Shown here one piece after another: positions 62,829 through 64,000 of a stretch of 64,000 bases of DNA. Each line of letters opens with the position of its first letter. Positions within the stretch are counted from its first letter, which is position 1. The notes beneath the pieces were generated by a model. It worked only from the letters and a program-made list of their open reading frames with translations. It had not been told where the DNA came from and searched no databases. Source of the stretch: Streptomyces carminius (GTDB lineage Bacteria > Actinomycetota > Actinomycetes > Streptomycetales > Streptomycetaceae); contig NZ_PGGW01000069.1 in assembly GCF_002794255.1 (NCBI RefSeq), positions 310,001 to 374,000 of the forward strand, read 5' to 3'. The translations under genes were made by a program, and so were the position numbers.

Positions 62829-62864
62829 CAAGCCCAACAAGCCCAACAAGCCCAACAAGCCCGG
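62829..62864. repeat. 9-bp tandem repeats between mreB and mreC
   Basis: CAAGCCCAA is repeated head to tail three times plus a diverged copy, in frame with mreC (would read KPN-KPN-KPN). No start codon opens that extension, so it is treated as noncoding. Confidence 0.55.
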
Positions 62865-62898
62865 CAAGTCCGACAAGGGGAAGGCACGGCCGTCGCAC

Positions 62899-63858
62899 GT
62901 GAGGGATACACGAGAGAGCCGGCTGCTGCTCGTCCTGCTGGTCGCCGTCGCGTTCGCGCTGATCACGGTGGACCTCCGCGGGGATGAGCGGTCGCCCCTC
63001 GACGGGGCACGACGGGTCACCGCGTCCGTCCTGGGCCCGGTGGAGAACACCGTCGCGGGCGCGGTCGACCCGGTCGGCAACGCCGTCGCGGCCGTCCGGG
63101 ACTCCGGCGAGCGCCACGACCGGATCAGCACGCTGGAGCGGGAGAACGCGGAGCTGCGGCAGCGGCTGGCCGCCTCCGGCCGCGACGACGCCCGGGTCCG
63201 GCAGTTGGAGAAGCTCCTCAAGAGCGCGGGCGCCGGGCAGTACGGCGTCAAGGCGGCCCAGGTCATCGGGATCGGCGCAGCCCAGGGCTTCTCCTGGACC
63301 GTCACCGTCGACGTCGGGGAGCGGGACGGCATCGAGCGCGACATGACCGTCATCAACGGCGACGGACTCGTCGGCCGGGTGACCACCGTCGGACCGACCA
63401 CCTCCACCGTGCTGCTCGCCAACGACCCCGACTTCACCGTCGGCACCCGGCTGGAGGGCACCGGCGAACTGGGCTTCGCCAACGGCCGCGGCGACAGTGC
63501 CCTGACCGTCCAGCTGCTCAACAGCAAGGCCAAGGTCGCCAGGGGCGACCGCCTGGTCACCTTCGGCTCCAGCAACGACCGGCCGTTCGTCCCCGGCGTG
63601 CCCGTCGGGGAGGTCATCCAGGTCGATCCGCACAGCGGCGGCCTCACCAGGACGGTACGGGTGCGGCCGTACGTCGGTTTCACCCGGCTCGACCTCGTCG
63701 GCGTCGTCGTCAAGGCGCCGCGCACCGACCCGCGCGACGCGGTGCTCCCGCCGAAACCGGAGCGGGCCGGGGACGCCGAGAAGGCCGGGGCGTCCACGGA
63801 ATCCGCCGAGAACGCCGAGAACGCCGAGAACGCCGACCCCAGCACCTCCAGGGACTGA
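62899..63858 (+). CDS. mreC: Rod shape-determining protein MreC
   Basis: 319 residues. A single TM helix (SRLLLVLLVAVAFALITVDL, about 7-26), a coiled coil (about 75-105, ISTLERENAELRQRL) and the MreC beta domain (about 115-275, GDGLVGRVTTVGPTTSTVLL, VPVGEVIQVDPHSGG). A Glu/Ala/Asn-rich tail with AENAEN repeats ends the protein. It links MreB to the periplasmic wall synthases. GTG at 62899; mreD begins 3 bp after its stop. Confidence 0.95.
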   Translation: MRDTRESRLLLVLLVAVAFALITVDLRGDERSPLDGARRVTASVLGPVENTVAGAVDPVGNAVAAVRDSGERHDRISTLERENAELRQRLAASGRDDARVRQLEKLLKSAGAGQYGVKAAQVIGIGAAQGFSWTVTVDVGERDGIERDMTVINGDGLVGRVTTVGPTTSTVLLANDPDFTVGTRLEGTGELGFANGRGDSALTVQLLNSKAKVARGDRLVTFGSSNDRPFVPGVPVGEVIQVDPHSGGLTRTVRVRPYVGFTRLDLVGVVVKAPRTDPRDAVLPPKPERAGDAEKAGASTESAENAENAENADPSTSRD

Positions 63859-63861
63859 CCG

Positions 63862-64000
63862 ATGCCGATGCACCTCAACCGGATCCTGCTGTCGACCGCG
63901 CTCGTCGTCACCGCCCTGGTCGTGCAGGTCAGCGTGCTGGCCCGGCTCCAGTTGCCCGGCGCCGTCCCCGATCTGCTGCTGCTGACCGTCCTCGCCCTGG
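63862..64000 (+). CDS. mreD: Rod shape-determining protein MreD, N-terminal fragment
   Basis: The first 46 residues (NRILLSTALVVTALVVQVSV, LQLPGAVPDLLLLTVLALA) show the first TM helix of MreD; the gene runs off the right edge. ATG at 63862 or 63868, 3-9 bp after mreC. Confidence 0.9.
   Translation, partial: MPMHLNRILLSTALVVTALVVQVSVLARLQLPGAVPDLLLLTVLAL

Noticed and set aside
62800..62898. Extension of mreC through the KPN repeats
   Set aside because: The frame is open, but there is no start codon before the GTG at 62899, which gives the normal family N-terminus.

Overview
The window is a piece of a high-GC actinomycete chromosome, almost certainly Streptomyces or a close relative. Most codons end in G or C, GTG starts are frequent, and the only TTA leucine codon I can find in a gene lies in one regulatory cassette. 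The right-hand half has the gene order of the conserved Streptomyces core block: pepN, rpiB, an Fpg/Nei glycosylase, tig, clpP1-clpP2, clpX, valS, folC, ndk, mreBCD. I see no integrase, transposase, CRISPR array, rRNA or biosynthetic cluster.

Left part (1-15.8 kb): a GlnX/GlnH-type amino-acid sensing operon runs off the left edge. It is followed by a sugar operon (ROK repressor, GH4 phospho-glycosidase, BadF-type N-acetylglucosamine kinase) with a clear promoter and dyad operator but no transporter. Then come an MscS channel, an HNH endonuclease, and a GH84 beta-N-acetylglucosaminidase gene broken by an apparent frameshift in a G7 run. A small repeat-containing ORF with a Crp-like site upstream leads into malQ.

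Middle part (16-30.5 kb) looks accessory. It holds two SDR dehydrogenases, each beside a divergent TetR gene and a dyad operator candidate; one truncated gene and one zone of opposed gene fragments; a TauE/SafE permease; and a secreted GH10 xylanase with a tryptophan-rich C-terminal helix and a palindromic 'xylanase box'. Small genes follow (a Cys-rich protein, a GNAT enzyme, a lipoprotein). Next is a three-gene operon: a TrpA-like protein lacking both catalytic acids, a 61-residue peptide ending in a two-cysteine motif, and a FrnE-type CPWC oxidoreductase whose start overlaps the peptide stop. Last is a regulatory cassette of an XRE repressor with a perfect 18-bp operator over its -35, an ImmA/IrrE protease carrying the TTA codon, a MAB_1171c-like membrane protein and an MpaB/DUF2236 protein.

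Right part (30.6-64 kb): a CPA1 antiporter, a Tat-exported metallophosphoesterase, an autoregulated HTH/Clp_N protein on an apparently leaderless transcript, two PepN paralogues flanking TerC, a mycothiol-type DsbA protein with a CPWA site, an amino-acid permease, bioY, rpiB, DNA repair genes (Fpg/Nei, endonuclease V), an Eis-like acetyltransferase, a PP2C/SpoIIE phosphatase and two tRNAs. The chaperone/protease set (tig, clpP1, clpP2, clpX), valS, folC, ndk and the cell-shape operon mreBCD (preceded by a sigma-E-like promoter) close the window. Many gene ends carry long perfect hairpins without U-tracts, as is usual in Streptomyces.
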